Assembly (NCBI GenBank): GCA_015143295.1 | Contig: CM026573.1 | Span: forward strand, 4,886,434 to 4,950,433 | Origin: Tetracentron sinense | Taxonomy: Eukaryota; Streptophyta; Magnoliopsida; Trochodendrales; Trochodendraceae | Direction: 5' to 3' | Length of the DNA stretch: 64,000 bases | Part shown: positions 10,471 to 23,087 of the stretch, piece by piece | Position numbering within the stretch: position 1 is the stretch's first letter | Layout: the number at the start of each line of letters is the position of its first letter | Notes under the pieces: generated by a model | Database searches by the model: none | What the model was told of the DNA's origin: nothing | The model's input: only the letters and a program-made list of their open reading frames with translations | Program-made: the position numbers and the translations under genes

Positions 10471-11884
10471 ATGGAAGAAGAAATTTCTGGGTCGTCGGAA
10501 CAGCCACAATATCGCAAATTTCAGGCGATGTCGCCGGAGATAGTGGAGATAGAAGAGAATAGTATTAACAGCGTTACAAGCAACATAGATGAAGGAACTA
10601 AGGACGTTTACGTTTGTGTGGGAAAAGACGACTTGGATGTCTTGAAATGGGCACTCGATCACGTTGTTCTTCCCGGAGCTCGTGTTTTCCTCGTCCATGT
10701 CTTCCCTCCTATCAACTACATCCCTACGCCTGGTAATTAGACTCAGATTCATTTAATTTCCCTTGAGTTGTGGGTGTTAATCTTCTAAACGTACGTCTGG
10801 TGTTTTTTGGTAGTTGGAAGGCTATCAAAGAGCCAAGTGAGTAAAGAACAAGTGAATACTTACATCAGGGAAGAGAATACCAGGAGAAGGACTCTCTTGT
10901 ATAAATACATACGCTTGTGCACCGATGTCAAGGTGGGGTATTAATGTCTATACGTATAATTAGCTATCCAAATTCGATCCTTAAGGCGTAACGTAGAACT
11001 GATTGTGTTGCAGGTGGTGGTGGACACGATGCTTATCGAGAGCGATCTGACTGCAAAAGCAATTTTGGACCTCATTCCAGTCCTTAACATTACCACCCTT
11101 GTCATGGGATCCAAACGATCCTCCACCTCCAGGTCGATTTCCCATTCTTTTCCTTTGCCCCAAAGAGTACAACCAAGATTTTCTTCTAGGACAACAACAC
11201 ATAGCTCATTGAAAATATTAGTAATTGTTGAGGGATAATGATTAGGCGGATACAAAATATAATGGGTATAAGAAGGTGAGGGTGAGGGTTCAATTTGTTT
11301 TTAGGGACAAGTTTGTAAGCCATCTCGTCCATAAGTTTTGTATATAATTACGGGTATTGATTTTTCAGATGCCTATTAAATATCATATAATATAGCAGAG
11401 ATTTTTTTTTTTTAAAGTTCGTAGCAGTTTCGCCTCGCTCATTGCTATGCCCTAGTAAATAATTATTTTATTTTTAAAAAAAAGTTGGGGGCATGTTGCC
11501 CTCTTTAAGTAACCCCCATAACATAGTAACTAAAAAAAAGTTCTTGGGCGCCCGAGTACAGTATCCTCTTTGTCACTATTGCCTAAGATATTAATTAGAA
11601 AGCAAGGGAGCTTGAAAAGCTAAACGAGAATAACCTATTGAAGCTTGGACTGTCTTTGCAGGCGATCAAAGAAGGGGCTGGGAAAAAGCGAATTTGTCAG
11701 GAAGAATGCGCCGAACTTTTGTGAGGTCACTATTGTTTTTAATGACAGAAGGGTCATGGGCATCCAACAAGTACCAGGACTGGAACCTTCTTCTCCAGCA
11801 TCAAGTGACCGGAGACCGATTACAACTAGACACCCCGAAAAAAACTTCTTTGAATGGGTGTGCTTCACTGGCAAATTCAGTTGA
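10471..11884 (+). CDS. Universal stress protein (USP/adenine nucleotide alpha hydrolase-like), 4 exons
   Basis: Exons 10471-10732, 10814-10932, 11014-11132 and 11662-11884 join in frame to a 240-residue protein; all introns are GT-AG. The start is the first ATG of a purine-rich leader. Residues 47-88 (DVYVCVGKDDLDVLKWALDH onward) form the first strand and helix of the USP fold, with a VFLVHVFPP strand. Residues 128-165 contain ESDLTAKAILDLIP and the LVMGSKRSS segment, where the family binds nucleotide phosphate. The last exon carries GKSEFVRKNAPNFCEVTIV, the closing strand of the fold. Plant single-domain USPs of this kind are soluble proteins linked to stress responses; the exact role is unknown. 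The acidic N-terminus (EEEISGSSE) looks disordered. No defect seen. Reading into intron 3 gives a stop, so the fourth exon is needed. Confidence 0.85.
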
Positions 11885-13795
11885 AAATGAGATGTTTCAT
11901 GGATCTTTGTCTTAGTAACCCAAATCGTCTGTTTACCCTCCCGCTCCTGCTCTGAAACCTCGCTCTCACGGTTTGAGAGTGGATTCGTGTAGAGAGCGCG
12001 GTTTCTATTTTCGTAAACCGCGGGTTTCATTTTTGTAGAGCGCGGGTGAATCCACAAAGCTCGATCCCCATTACTTATGTCGTCCATTCTCAGGCCAAAC
12101 ATTATTATTCCGTTATAATTCCGGTATAAGCAGTTATAAGTGATTAAATTGGTTTCGATAATCCAAACCAAATGACACCTCGTTTGTAAATGTGCTTCAC
12201 AAAGGTCTGCTTAGTTAAGAAATTCAGCCACAGATTCCCCAAGTCATCCTTAACTTGGTATAAGGTGTAATGAAGGTAAACTGGAAATTGCTTTAGGAGG
12301 CGTAGCTCCAGGTTGTGCGACAACATGTTGCAGAATTTTTGCTTCGAACAGAACAAATTTTATATGTCAAAAGCCCCTCCTAATTATTCCATTTGTGAAA
12401 CTGTAAGCATAGGGTTTTTACATATAAGCATAGTTGCAAAAACTTGAATTAAAGATTTCGCTTTGGAGGATGATGTAGACATTCATGAGTTCAAGGAATT
12501 TCAAGTTTACCAAAAGAAAAATAAAAAAAATAAGACTTCATGTAACTTTGGATAGATGACTTGGGGCATTGAACACCTCATATGTATAAATAGAGCATTA
12601 AGAAGGCCCCACATTGGGAAGGTGTGCATATGGTCTGATTTAGCAAGTTCTATTTAGCTAAGAAAAACTCAATGAAATGAATTAATACGTAATAGGGTTA
12701 TTTTATTAGTTATTTCATTAGTTTGGGCTATTAGAGTCCTTTTTATTATGTTTTGGTTATTTTGGTCTTTTTACAATTAGGATTTCACCTATTTAAAGTT
12801 CATTTTTGTTGTAAACTTTTAGTTAATAAATGATAATCAAAGAATAAGAGTGCTTTTGAGTGGTCTCATGTGATGAGATTTGATGTGATGTCATGAGAAT
12901 GATTCTCTACCAATTATAATGTATATTTTTGTAATCTCTTCTCTCTTCTTTGGTTGAAACCCTAATCACAAAAATCCTAGATCTCATCTCCTTTGCAAGA
13001 AATCAAAACCCTAGCCTTCCCCTAGCCTACCGCACCTTGTCCTTGCCTTTCCCTTTCCCTTTCCCTTCAGCCAACAGCTCTTCTAGCCATTCTCAATACT
13101 GCCACAGCCCCTACCATGTTCCCCGAGCACTATCGCAGCCCCTATCCCTATTGTCCCAAAACTGCTACAGTCTCTACAAGGGTTTTCCTTGCTAATACAA
13201 CCTTCTAGAAGCCCTATTACAGTCCCAAAACTCAAAAACAGCCTTCTTGAAACCCTAATACATGTTTCCTGCAATTGAAAACCCTGAACAAAATTTTAAA
13301 AAACCTTAAAACAGAATTTCCCAAAACCCTAAACATTAAACTCTCAAACTGTGATAAGATTACTGATTTATAATTTTTATTATTATTATTAATTTAATCT
13401 TGATCTCAGCTCATTAGATTTTAGGTCATTGCATAGTCCTACATCAATGGACCAATCTGAAATGTTGGCAAGAAGCTAAAATATAATTGGGGACTAGACG
13501 TAAGCTTGAACCTATTAGTGTGTGGGGTTTATTTCTAGCACAATAATGGCAGTCCTTTTGTTTTTTAAGACTGCAACCCGGTTAGTGAGTGAATCGTAAT
13601 TAAGGTTAATTTTTTTTATGGGAATTAATATTAGATTATTTAATCTTAAGAGTGAGTAAATGTTAACCATAATTAATAAATGTCAAAAAGGATACGTGGT
13701 GAGCTGGAAGGTGTGCGTGTACTACTCAACGGATCATGCATGCATGTTATCACCTCCTAGAGGCCAAAACCATCTGGCCTCATTCACAAAGCTAC
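11885..13795. other. 3' flank of the USP gene and non-coding spacer
   Basis: There is a GC-richer patch at 11,940-12,060 with GCGCGGTTTC / CGCGGGTTTC repeats. 12.95-13.33 kb is C-rich with repeated AAACCCTA and CCCTTT tracts and looks like a retroelement leader, without identifiable ends. A decayed half copy of the GTGTCC foldback is at about 13,580-13,697. No gene was recognised. Confidence 0.4.
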
Positions 13796-14105
13796 CATTA
13801 CAATAAAAGTGGTTTTTACTGATGAAAATTTAGCGACGGATTCTACAACCGTTGGTATATTTATGTTATAATGACAGTTATCTTTCCATCACTATGTACT
13901 AGTATTCGAAAAAAATTAATACCGATTAATTAGAGACGGTTAACAATTAATAATGACGGACACTTTTCCGTCACTATTAGTCAAATTGTATACCAACAGA
14001 AAAACAATCATCACTGACTTAGTTGGAATGTACAGTGACACAAATATTTCCGTTAGTATATAATAACAAATAGTGACTGAAATATTTCCGTTGGTACAAT
14101 CTCTT
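13796..14105. mobile_element. CACTA-like terminal fragment
   Basis: CATTACAATAAAAGTGG resembles the CACTACAAGAAAA ends of CACTA (En/Spm) transposons. It is followed by repeats typical of their subterminal regions in both orientations: GCGACGGAT, GACGGACACTTTTCCGTCAC, and TATTTCCGTTGGTA. No transposase. The far end was not found. Confidence 0.4.
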
Positions 14106-14260
14106 TAATTAAATCCTCAAATCCCTCTTTCACGATTAGTTCTTCCCGTCCTAACTCCGCACGCATTTCCCTCCTCCTCTCTCCTGTTACTGTCACTGTC
14201 ATTGTCACTGTCACCGTCTCCGTCGTCGTTTGCCATCATCGTCGCCTAGCTTCGATAAAC

Positions 14261-14293
14261 TCTCCCTCTCCCTCTCCCTCTCCCTCTCCCTCT
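14261..14293. repeat. CCCTCT hexanucleotide microsatellite
   Basis: Five to six uninterrupted CCCTCT units, just downstream of a CT- and CGTC-rich stretch. Confidence 0.9.
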
Positions 14294-14673
14294 ATCTGTG
14301 AAGCTCTCTCTCTCTCACTTAGGGTTCACAATCCTTTAACTGCAATTTTTAACCGTAGTTCAGAATTTTTAACTCTTGTGGCTAAATTTTATTTATTATT
14401 TTTTTCTAAAAATTAAGGGTACATGGTTGAACCCTAAGTGTTGGTGACTCTTACCGCAGTCAAGAAATGTCAAATGGGGCACGTGTCAACCTGTGGCATG
14501 AGAACCAGACGGATTTGCTCTAGGGAGGGCTAGACCAAATCCCATTCCCACCTCCTAGGCTCCTACTCCTTTTCACACCTTGGGCAAATAGGCTATGTCA
14601 GGTATAATAATCGAGCATCTACCAGAGGAAATTCATTGCCTACACGTATATGTAGAAGAATCGTAGATAGCTA

Positions 14674-15159
14674 AGGGGTGTCAACGAGCTGAGCTGGGCA
14701 TTGCTCAAGCTTGGCTCGTTGGATTTTTGATGTTGCTCAGGCTCAGTTCGTCCACAAATCATCGAGTTTGAGCCGAGCTCGAGCTTGAGCCGGCTTGTTA
14801 AACTCTACTTTTTAAAAAAAATTGTATAGTGGAGACAATATTTTAATAATTAAGGGATTAAATGGTGGGATACAAAGAAAATGGGAAGATAATGTTTTTA
14901 ATTTAACAAACTTATTTCATTTTCTTATATTTTTAAATGTAAAACTCAATATTAGCAGGAGTGTAACTGTACATGGGTATTCATTGTATTAGTTGAGCCA
15001 AGCTGAGTTGAGCTGAGGTACCTCTTACTCGAGCTCGGCTCGTTATCTCAATGAGCTCACTCATTTGGCTCGGCTCAGCTCAGCTTGATGAGTTTTTTAA
15101 TCTGCTCAAGCTCGGCTTGTTTCAAGCCGAGTCGAGCTAGCTCGGCTCATTGACAGCTT
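14674..15159. mobile_element. hAT-like MITE with GAGCTCGGCTCG-rich termini
   Basis: The left end AGGGGTGTCAACGAGCTGAG and the right end CTCGGCTCATTGACAGCTT are inverted copies. Flanks GATAGCTA (14,666-14,673) and GTTAGCTA (15,160-15,167) agree at 7 of 8 bases. It ends about 70 bp before the TPR start codon, so it lies in that gene's promoter or leader. Relatives: 22.1-22.9 kb and about 41.89 kb. Confidence 0.6.
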
Positions 15160-15228
15160 GTTAGCTACTTACTTAGCTACCTCTCTCCCCACCTCTATCA
15201 ACTGTTCAACAGAAATACGCCGGCGAAC

Positions 15229-18200
15229 ATGGCCGTACTGCTCGGCAACTTAGCACTGTTATTAGACGCGATCTCCCCTCGAACCGGATTACCAGACCGT
15301 AAAACTCGTCCGGTCACCGTCGACGTGCTCTTGAACCTCTCCAAGAGGGACTCTCACCACATCAACAGCGCCAACTTCTATGCTTCTCTTGCCACCAAGG
15401 GCTTCGACTCCGATGGAGAAATTAAGAATCACAGAATCGGCGTTCGAGGAAAAGCTAATTCGAAGATTAATGCCTTCGATTCCAATTCCGATTCCGATTC
15501 CAGCGACGAAGACAATAACGGTAATGGATTTGGGGACGAAGGCGAGGATTTTGAATGGGAGAAAGAAATGCGAAAGAGAGTGAAAGAGATGGAAGAGATG
15601 AAGGAGTTGGAGAGGAAAGCGGAGGAGTTGCAGAATCGAATGGCAGAGGGAAAAGAAGAGACGGAAGAAGAAAAGAGAATGAGAGTGAGAAAAGAGCTTG
15701 AAAAGGTTAGAATTTTTTCTCGATTGATTAGGATGAAATTGATGATTTTGTTAATAATCTTTGTGCCTCATTTTTTCAAATTGATGATTCTGTTAATAAT
15801 CTTTATGCCCCATTTTCAATTCTTTATTTTTCTATTTTACTGAAAGGAATTGACTGAATTACCTGTGAGAAATGGCATAAATTCACTAGCTTGCGCCACT
15901 TTAGCATCTCATCGTTACACATTGAAATTTGGAATCGATTATGGCTGAATTGTGGGCATCACTGTACTTTTTCCAAGACGCAGTTGAGTAGTTTCATGTT
16001 GATTTGCTATTCTGCTTTGCCTATGATTGGTAGTAAAAAGAAGGTTTTGTTGTTTGGGTACAAGAGTAGGTAGCGAAGGAGCAGGCGGAGCAGAGGGCGA
16101 CGGCCAAATTGATGTTTGAGTTGGGGCAGAAGGCTTATGGGAAGGGCATGTATGGACGGGCTATTGAGTTCTTGGAAGGTGCCCTCACAATCATTCCAAG
16201 GCCGACTATGTTCGGTGGCGAGGTCAGTTTGATATGTATAAGATTTCTTTCAGTGAATTCATTATGTTACTGAATAACAATAACCCTTTACTTGTGGTGA
16301 TCAGATACAAATATGGCTTGCTATGGCTTATGAGGCTAAGAACCGTCACGCAGATTGCATTGCTCTTTATCAACAATTGGAGAAGAAGCATCCCAGTGTC
16401 AGTATCCGGCGCCAAGCTGCCGAACTTCGCTACATCTTGCAGGCACCTAAGCTCAAGATTTCTCAGGAGGAAATGGTCACAATTCCGCTGATAGGTTCTA
16501 GTTATGACAGGTAAATTCAGGTTTAATTGTTCCATTAATCATCTAACTTGTATGTTTTGTTTGCTTTAGCTGACCATTACTTGGCTAGGAAATACAAAAA
16601 TGTTGCAACTGTTACATTGCAATCGTATGAAAATATATACCAGTCATCTTTAAACTTTCTTTTCCTTTTATCATTTATGCTTTTCAATCATGGTTGGGAA
16701 TTTTTTGAGCCCTAGAGAGATTTGAGGGGTGATTCATTTTTCTTGTACAAACTGTGAAGTACTTAAGTTTCTTTTCAAAACCTTGCAACTGGTTTCTGAA
16801 AGATAAATCAATGACACTTCATGAAACCTTCCAACTGAATTGGTAAGAAAAACATGGGAGTATGAATAAGGAATTCATAGTTATATCGCAAAAGAAAACG
16901 TTACAGAGAAAGTTACATATGGAAGGAATAATTTTCTAATCCACTGACTTTTCTTTCATGTACACTGGATCCCATCAATATTTTTCTATCTATGTCGTTT
17001 GGATACTTCAGTTGGATGCCCTTGGTATGGGTTTAATACTGCTTTTCACGGACAGACATGCTTGTTTTCTCATGGTCGTGATATGTTTATATTAACAAAT
17101 AACCTTGGCAAGGAAAGCACTCATTAGAATTTTTGTGCTGCATATATATATCCCCTAAATGCAGTCATTTTTATTTGCTACCTTTTCCAATCAAGTGGAT
17201 TCTCACAAGTCAGTTGCAGTGCAATCACATATTACATGTACCATTATGAGGATAACACCTACGTGCACAGACACACATGCTTATTTTCTCGTGGTTGTGT
17301 CATGCGTTTTGATAGTTAATTAGAATTTCTGTTTTTCAAATCTAGTTCACCAACTCGTGGATGCATATTCATATCACCTAAATGCACTCACAAGTCACAT
17401 CCAGTTACTGCCTTTTCAATCAAGCGGATTCTTATGAGTGGTTGCAGTGCTGTATATTTTCTTGAGCTTTAGTCCTTTCAACTTTGGACCTCCCAGGTGA
17501 ACCATTATGGTATGGGAGTTCTCGCGCTTGCTTTCTAATATAATGGCAGAGCTTTTCTTGAGAAATGTGATTGCATTTATGAAATAACATAACAGGCAGC
17601 TAATCATGTCCCTTCTTTGTCTTGTCTTGCCTTAAAGACGTAACCACCCATCTCATCTGAGTAGGAAGTGGCAAATTCGTGTTGATCCCACTCCAATTGT
17701 TCGAAATTCCAGACAATTTGACCATGTACTAACCTTGTATCATATGATAGACTATTGCCTTGACATCTTCTGTCTTATTTTGAACATCTCTGACAAATCA
17801 TTCGTGAACAACAGATGCATACTGTTGCACCAGCTAGGCTAGTCTATCAAAATCAGTGAACTTTCTTGGTCTGTTGTTTCAGGACTTATCAAGTGCATGC
17901 TTCAGATGTCCATCTAAACAATTCTCTCTTATTTTCTTCTTCTGTTTCTCTTTTCTCTAACTTTTTCCTGATACGTATGATTCAGATTTTCCAAACATGT
18001 CTCCCTCTTTAACTCCGTATCTTTTTGTACAATCCAATCATTTCATTTCTCATAGTTGTCACAGCCTCACATGTCATTGTAAAGATATTAAATCAATTTG
18101 CATTGAACTATTAGCCTCTTCATTTTGAATTGAGATATATTACAAAACCATTAATTTATTAGCGAAAACAAAAAGAGAACTAATAATTTCCAAATCTGCG

Positions 18201-20300
18201 AAAATTTCTATGATATGGTTCCTTTGAGTGATATGTGTGTAGGAGTGCAGATTATGCTGGTAAGTTTCAACTCAGGCATCTCAGCCTCTAATTCAATTCT
18301 TGAAACTAGAAAGTGGTTGTGATTGTGTGGTCATACAGTCAGGGATGTTGCCTGAAGATGGGGGCTGGTATTTTTCTTTCAATTCTCACTCCAATCTTCT
18401 GGTCCACCTTTGCTGTAAGAAGATCACAAAATCAAGTTCTTGGGTTTGTCATTCAGTTTGGTGTATGGCTCTGCACATTCTATGTGGATGAACTTAAATG
18501 AGGTATTCAACAATTAGTGAACCATTAATTGAGCCAACTCTAGAGAGGAGTATTATCCGTAGTCTAGTGCCTCTTTTCCGCATAGAATCTGCTCTGAACA
18601 GGATCTGGTACATTGTTAATTAATTGAGCTGACTCTAGAGGGGAGTATTATCTGTAGTCTAGTGCCAGTTTTTCATTTTTTTATTTTTTTTACCTTGGGA
18701 TCGTGCTCTTCCATTCAAGAAGCAAGCTGTTATATATAATAGTCGCACTTAAGAGCTTTTCTTCCCTTCCATTTGACAGTTCTTTTGATTCCTGCACTTG
18801 GGTCCATAATATCAAGGTAATAGATGTCTTCATTTATGCAGTTTCAACTATCTTGATATTTTCCTTCTGCTATGGAGCAACATGACTTCTATTTGGGCTC
18901 TTTTGACATTGCTTTTCATCCACTCAACCTATTTGTTGACAGCCCTATGTATTTAAGAAATTTATGTTCTAAAAAATTTCTTCATTATTAATAGACACAC
19001 TCATAAGGATATGCAATGCAACTTCAATAATAACATGAATAGGGTTGAGGCAGCAGTTAAGATTATGACCAAGTGATACTCCGAAGTGATTGGTTCCGAT
19101 ATTTCAGCTCAATTATTCATAAGATGGAGAGATTGAGGAGAATGCTGTCCATTGAACTAGAGTTGGATTTTGTAAAATGGGAACTAGATCAATGCCTTTT
19201 ATGATTAAACTTTAAGGAAACTTCCACAAGATAATATTGTCATTATCAGAATATGCTTCACCAAATTCTTAAGAGCATGGAACTAAGCTAAGAGTTGAAC
19301 TACTTTGCAAAGATATAGATAAAAATGATTTACTTCTCAAATGATTAAGATAGAAAGGGAGAGGCTAACCCATTGAAAGATCCAAGAACCTTGACCCAGT
19401 ATCGAAGGTAACTTGTTGGCTCTAGGCTCTTGGAAAATGGTAGGTTTTCATATTCTTCACAAATGCAATGACATAGAAAACTTCACAGAAGTGTGCAGAA
19501 GCAGAATGTTGGGAACCAAGAAGAATCCTATTCACAAGTGTAGCTGAGATAAGGAAGGTGGGATTGATAGTTGATACATGGAAATACTAGGAGAGATGAG
19601 ATTGGAAATGAATGTATTCAAGAAAATTTGGGAGTAACTCCAACTGGTGATAAAATAAGGTAAGTTGACTGAGATGGTTTGGGCATGTTAAGCAAAGACA
19701 AGTGATGACACCAGTGGCAAGAAGTGAGTTTGTTCAGGTTGGAATTCTAAGAGGGGCAAGGGGAAGGCCAAAATGGCATGGAAATATTGAGAAAAGATTT
19801 GATAGCACATGTTTTGACTGAAATAATGACTTTTAATAGTATGGAATTGCGAAACAGGATTCGTGATGCCGACTCCAAATATTTGGGATAAACAACTGAG
19901 ATGGTGATGATCAACAGTAGATGTGCACCCTCATTTCTCGTTAATGCTTGTCCAAGAAGTAACAGATGGAAGCTGCTCGGAATTGAAATGATTCTACTGC
20001 TCTTAACTAAAGGAGTACCTCTTCTTTTTACTTTTTCTGATAATTTTTGTTCATTATGTATAGCTTTCCAAAGTGGTGGCTGTCATTTGCAGCTATGCAG
20101 GGACATGGAGCGACAAATACAAAGACAGGGATCAAAGGAGAAGTGAAGTAACAACCAACCAGCTCCCTTCATCCAGGGATTATTTAGGCGACTTCCTTGT
20201 TTGGCGTCCTCCAACTGAATGGGAGAAGAACCAAGCTTTCTGGGCAGCATTAACCCTATGGTTGGGCTTGGTCGGAGCCGTTCTCTTCCTTCAAAGATGA
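15229..20300 (+). CDS. TPR protein of the chloroplast lumen-common type, 4 exons
   Basis: Exons 15229-15705, 16070-16222, 16305-16510 and 20093-20300 join in frame to 347 residues with GT-AG introns. Residues 1-60 may include a targeting region. Residues 85-160 are very acidic, then a charged coiled coil. Residues 165-255 hold TPR-like helix pairs (FELGQKAYGKGMYGRAIEFL; WLAMAYEAKNRHADCIALYQ). The last exon has the conserved stretch LVWRPPTEWEKNQAFW and a single membrane segment (ALTLWLGLVGAVLFL) ending two residues before the C-terminus. The layout resembles plant TPR proteins annotated as chloroplast lumen common family. The likely role is a membrane-anchored scaffold in plastids, inferred from family only. 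Oddity: the last intron is 3,582 bp and contains LINE remains. Reading through intron 1 gives an early stop, so exon 2 is required. Confidence 0.85.
18527..18667 (+). repeat. Short tandem duplication in the TPR intron
   Basis: AATTGAGCCAACTCTAGAG (18,527) and AATTGAGCTGACTCTAGAG (18,622) each continue for about 46 bp through GTATTATC and GTAGTCTAGTGCC. The two copies are 95 bp apart. Confidence 0.8.
19560..19890 (+). mobile_element. Degenerate LINE 3' coding remnant
   Basis: A frame with several stops reads LRWFGHVKQRQ, then RGARGRPKWHG, then NRIRDADSKYLG in a shifted frame. This matches the C-terminal tail of plant LINE reverse transcriptases (LRWFGHV...RGRGRPKKTW...), perhaps of the RTE clade. 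It lies in the last TPR intron, in the same orientation as the gene. The upstream 19.0-19.5 kb may be more of the same element but is too decayed to call. Confidence 0.65.
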
Positions 20301-21530
20301 ACCATACAACAATCACCACAATTGGGTTGGATCATAACATGCTATTATGGTATATGGATGTATGAATTACATCTCAAGGGGCTCAAATGGCTAATACATG
20401 TACGTACAGACACATTTAAGCATACATATAAGTTGTCATTACAATGTTTTCTACAAGATATGGTGCTAATGCCCTTGTAAATTTTTGTATGCTTTGTAAA
20501 TATGTATTATTTCTTTGTGCAAATCCCTGTTACACTGAGTCAATAGGTGGATGATGATCTGGAATGGTTGAAAACTTGAAATAATGTCAACATGATTAAT
20601 GTTACAGTGCACCCAATTGCATCATGTAAGCTGCAGCCAGTCTATTGGTAGGCTCAAGCAAGAAGGACCCATCACTGCCCATTGAGACTATAAGCTGACT
20701 GGGAGAAGCATGCACTTGAATGAGGATCCGCTGTTGAGTGGTTTTGCAGCAGTTAAGGAGGCCACATCGGATTTTATGGTTAGGGTTCAAAGGACTTTGC
20801 TAGCAGGATCGCATGGTCCTAGGGTGTCCCGGGGCTTACTGAGACCTTGTCTTGATTCAAATAGATTACAGCTAGCTATTTTATATGATGTATATAATTT
20901 TATATGCAGTTCATAAAAAGTCAGGGTTTTCTTATTTTATATGTAGCATTGAGTTTCAAAACCCTAATTTTTTTGTGCCCTAACTTAATGTGTTTTAAGG
21001 TGAAGTCTCAATTAATCCTAGGATTGTATGGTCCTGGAAGCTTTATCCGTTTTCAAAAGTAGCTTTTGGAAACCCTAATTTCTGCAATAGAACTAAAACC
21101 CCTTTTCCTTTTCCTATAGGATTGTCAATGGATCGGATCGTAATTTGGATCCAATCCGATTAGATCGAATATTGATTTGATGGTAGATCCGCACAGTTCT
21201 TGATTTTTGAATCCGATTATACTTGAATCAAATTCGGATTCATGGTGATTGGATGCGATTAAGGTTCAATTCAATTATATGTTTGCCCGCATGTATGAAT
21301 ATATATAGTAGATTATTAATTTTTTTGAATGCATAGAATATTATGTTTGATTTTATTTAAATTATTTATGATTTTTTAAAGCTTTTTATATGCTTAACTT
21401 TTTTTTTTTATATTAATCTGATTGGATTTTGATCTAATTCGAAATGATCAGGTTTGAACTCAGATTGATCAAATTATAATTCGATAGATCCCGAATAGAT
21501 GTGTCGGGTACTCAACAAACATAGGTAGGA
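20301..21530. other. 3' flank of the TPR gene and spacer
   Basis: The first few hundred bases are probably 3' UTR (AT-rich, several AATAA-like signals). The open frame at 20,710-20,916 has no family resemblance. AAACCCTAA-type motifs at 20.96 and 21.07 kb are isolated. From 21.12 kb there are GGATCGGATC / GATCCAATCCGATTAG repeats of a decayed element. Confidence 0.4.
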
Positions 21531-21703
21531 GTGCCAATGGCAGGCTCAGGCCCATATAGGCTCGATTAATAAACAGGTAGGCCAGCCCATCTAAAAAATC
21601 ATGTGCACTTTTTTGCCTATAAAATAAACGGGCCTAATCGAGTCAGGTTAGTCGGGTTAAGCCTGGTTTGAAGCCCATCAAAATGGGCCCTTTGTTTTAG
21701 ACT

Positions 21704-21748
21704 TCAAGCCCAAGCCCAAGCCCAAGCCCAAGCCCAAGCCCAAGCCCA
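21704..21748. repeat. CAAGCC hexanucleotide microsatellite
   Basis: Seven to eight uninterrupted CAAGCC units inside a decayed element that begins GTAGGAGTGCCAATGG at about 21,526. Confidence 0.9.
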
Positions 21749-21849
21749 ATCCAATTATAGGAATTCTTGATTTGATCAGGAATCCAATTTTGGATTCGAT
21801 GATCTTCCTATGTTATACTATTTCATTTTCGACGATAAATCGATTTGAT

Positions 21850-22121
21850 AGCTCCTTTTTCTATTATTTATTTCTGTCATATCCTTAATAGCGGGTTGGT
21901 TACACTTACAACCGAAATGGAAACTGAGTATTTCATGGTTCAAAAATGCTGAATCTCATCTCAATCATCATTTGTCAGGACTCTTCGGGATAAGTTCCTT
22001 GGCTTGGACATGTCATTTAGTTCATGTCGCTATTCCTAGATCCAGGGTGGAGTACGTTCAATGGAATAATTTCTTAGATGTATTACCACATTCCCAAGGG
22101 TTAGGCCCACTTTTTACAGGT
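21850..22121 (+). pseudogene. psaB: Nuclear copy of a plastid psaB fragment (NUPT)
   Basis: From 21,893 the frame reads [20 protein letters not shown], then [20 protein letters not shown], then [20 protein letters not shown]. This is an internal stretch of the photosystem I P700 apoprotein A2. Just upstream, the homologous TTTTTCTATTATTTATTTCTG segment carries a 3-nt deletion or other change that brings stop codons into frame. Several residues differ from the highly conserved plastid protein (for example TCH where TGH is expected), as expected for a decaying nuclear insertion. It stops abruptly at the MITE that begins at 22,122. Confidence 0.9.
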
Positions 22122-22860
22122 CGGGTGTAAACAAGCCGAGTTGAGCCAAGCTGGGTGCTGCTCAAGATCAGCTCGTGACATATATATGCTGGCTCAAGCT
22201 CGGCTCGTGACATATATATGCTAGCTCAAGCTCATCTCAAGCTCACGAATGCTAGTTTGGGCTCAACTCGTTTATAGATAATCAAGCTGGCTCGCGAGCT
22301 TGCCCTATTATATTTGGCATGTTTACCCCTAATTTTAACAACAACAAAAAACCTAAAATCAAAATCTTATGAGTTGAACATGCCTATCAAATTCTTCATC
22401 AAAAAAAAAAAAGACTGAACATAGTTATTCTCATGAGGCTAATAGGAGAAACATGATATGGAGAATTTATAAATTATGATAGGACGATGAAGTTACCTTT
22501 TAAATTTTACCTTAACAACAAATTCATATTTATGTCTTAACTTTTATGTGGAAACTAATATTATTAGGGTATTATACGTAGTACAATAAAATTAAAAGAG
22601 TTGAGCCACCTGTTGTTTGTGTTTGACTTGATTAACAAACGAGCTCAATCATTTAGCTTGGCTTGGTTCAATGAGCTCAAATACTCAACTCATGTTTGGC
22701 TCATTTCGAGATGGATCAAGCCGACTCACAAGCTGGACCTTGAATGGATCAGGCTAGGGTAGGCTTACAGCCCTACCAATTAATGATCGAGCCAAGACAG
22801 GTGGACCTTGAGCATATTAGGCTAGGGTAAGCTCGCGGCCCGACCCATTGACACCCCTAG
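22122..22860. mobile_element. hAT-like MITE, GAGCTCGGCTCG family
   Basis: The left end CGGGTGTAAACAAGCCGAG and the right end CGACCCATTGACACCCCTAG are inverted copies. Subterminal tracts of GCTCAAGCTCGGCTCG type occur on both sides. No convincing target duplication was found, so exact ends are tentative. It directly abuts the psaB fragment. Confidence 0.5.
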
Positions 22861-23087
22861 AGTCTTAGACATAGGTAGTTCTAGCACTAGTATTAATATT
22901 AATTAGAAAATCGGAATACCCCGAAACTTGGCTATTGAATCCATCACGAGGTTACCAATAAAAAATAAAAAATCCATCACCTGAGGAAGCAATGCTTAAC
23001 CAATTGGTAGTGTGTGCACAACTTGTGTTTTATTTGGGATCAAGTTTCGGAGGTTGAAATATTTACCTTTCATTAACCTACAAACAT

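Noticed and set aside
12950-13195. 81-codon plus-strand frame rich in Pro, Ser and Phe
   Set aside because: Translation of CCCTTT-type repeats; likely a retroelement leader.
14330-14500. Another GTGTCC-family foldback at 14.33-14.50 kb
   Set aside because: Only weak, scattered matches (TTTAACTGC, GGCACGTGTC); the arms cannot be paired convincingly.
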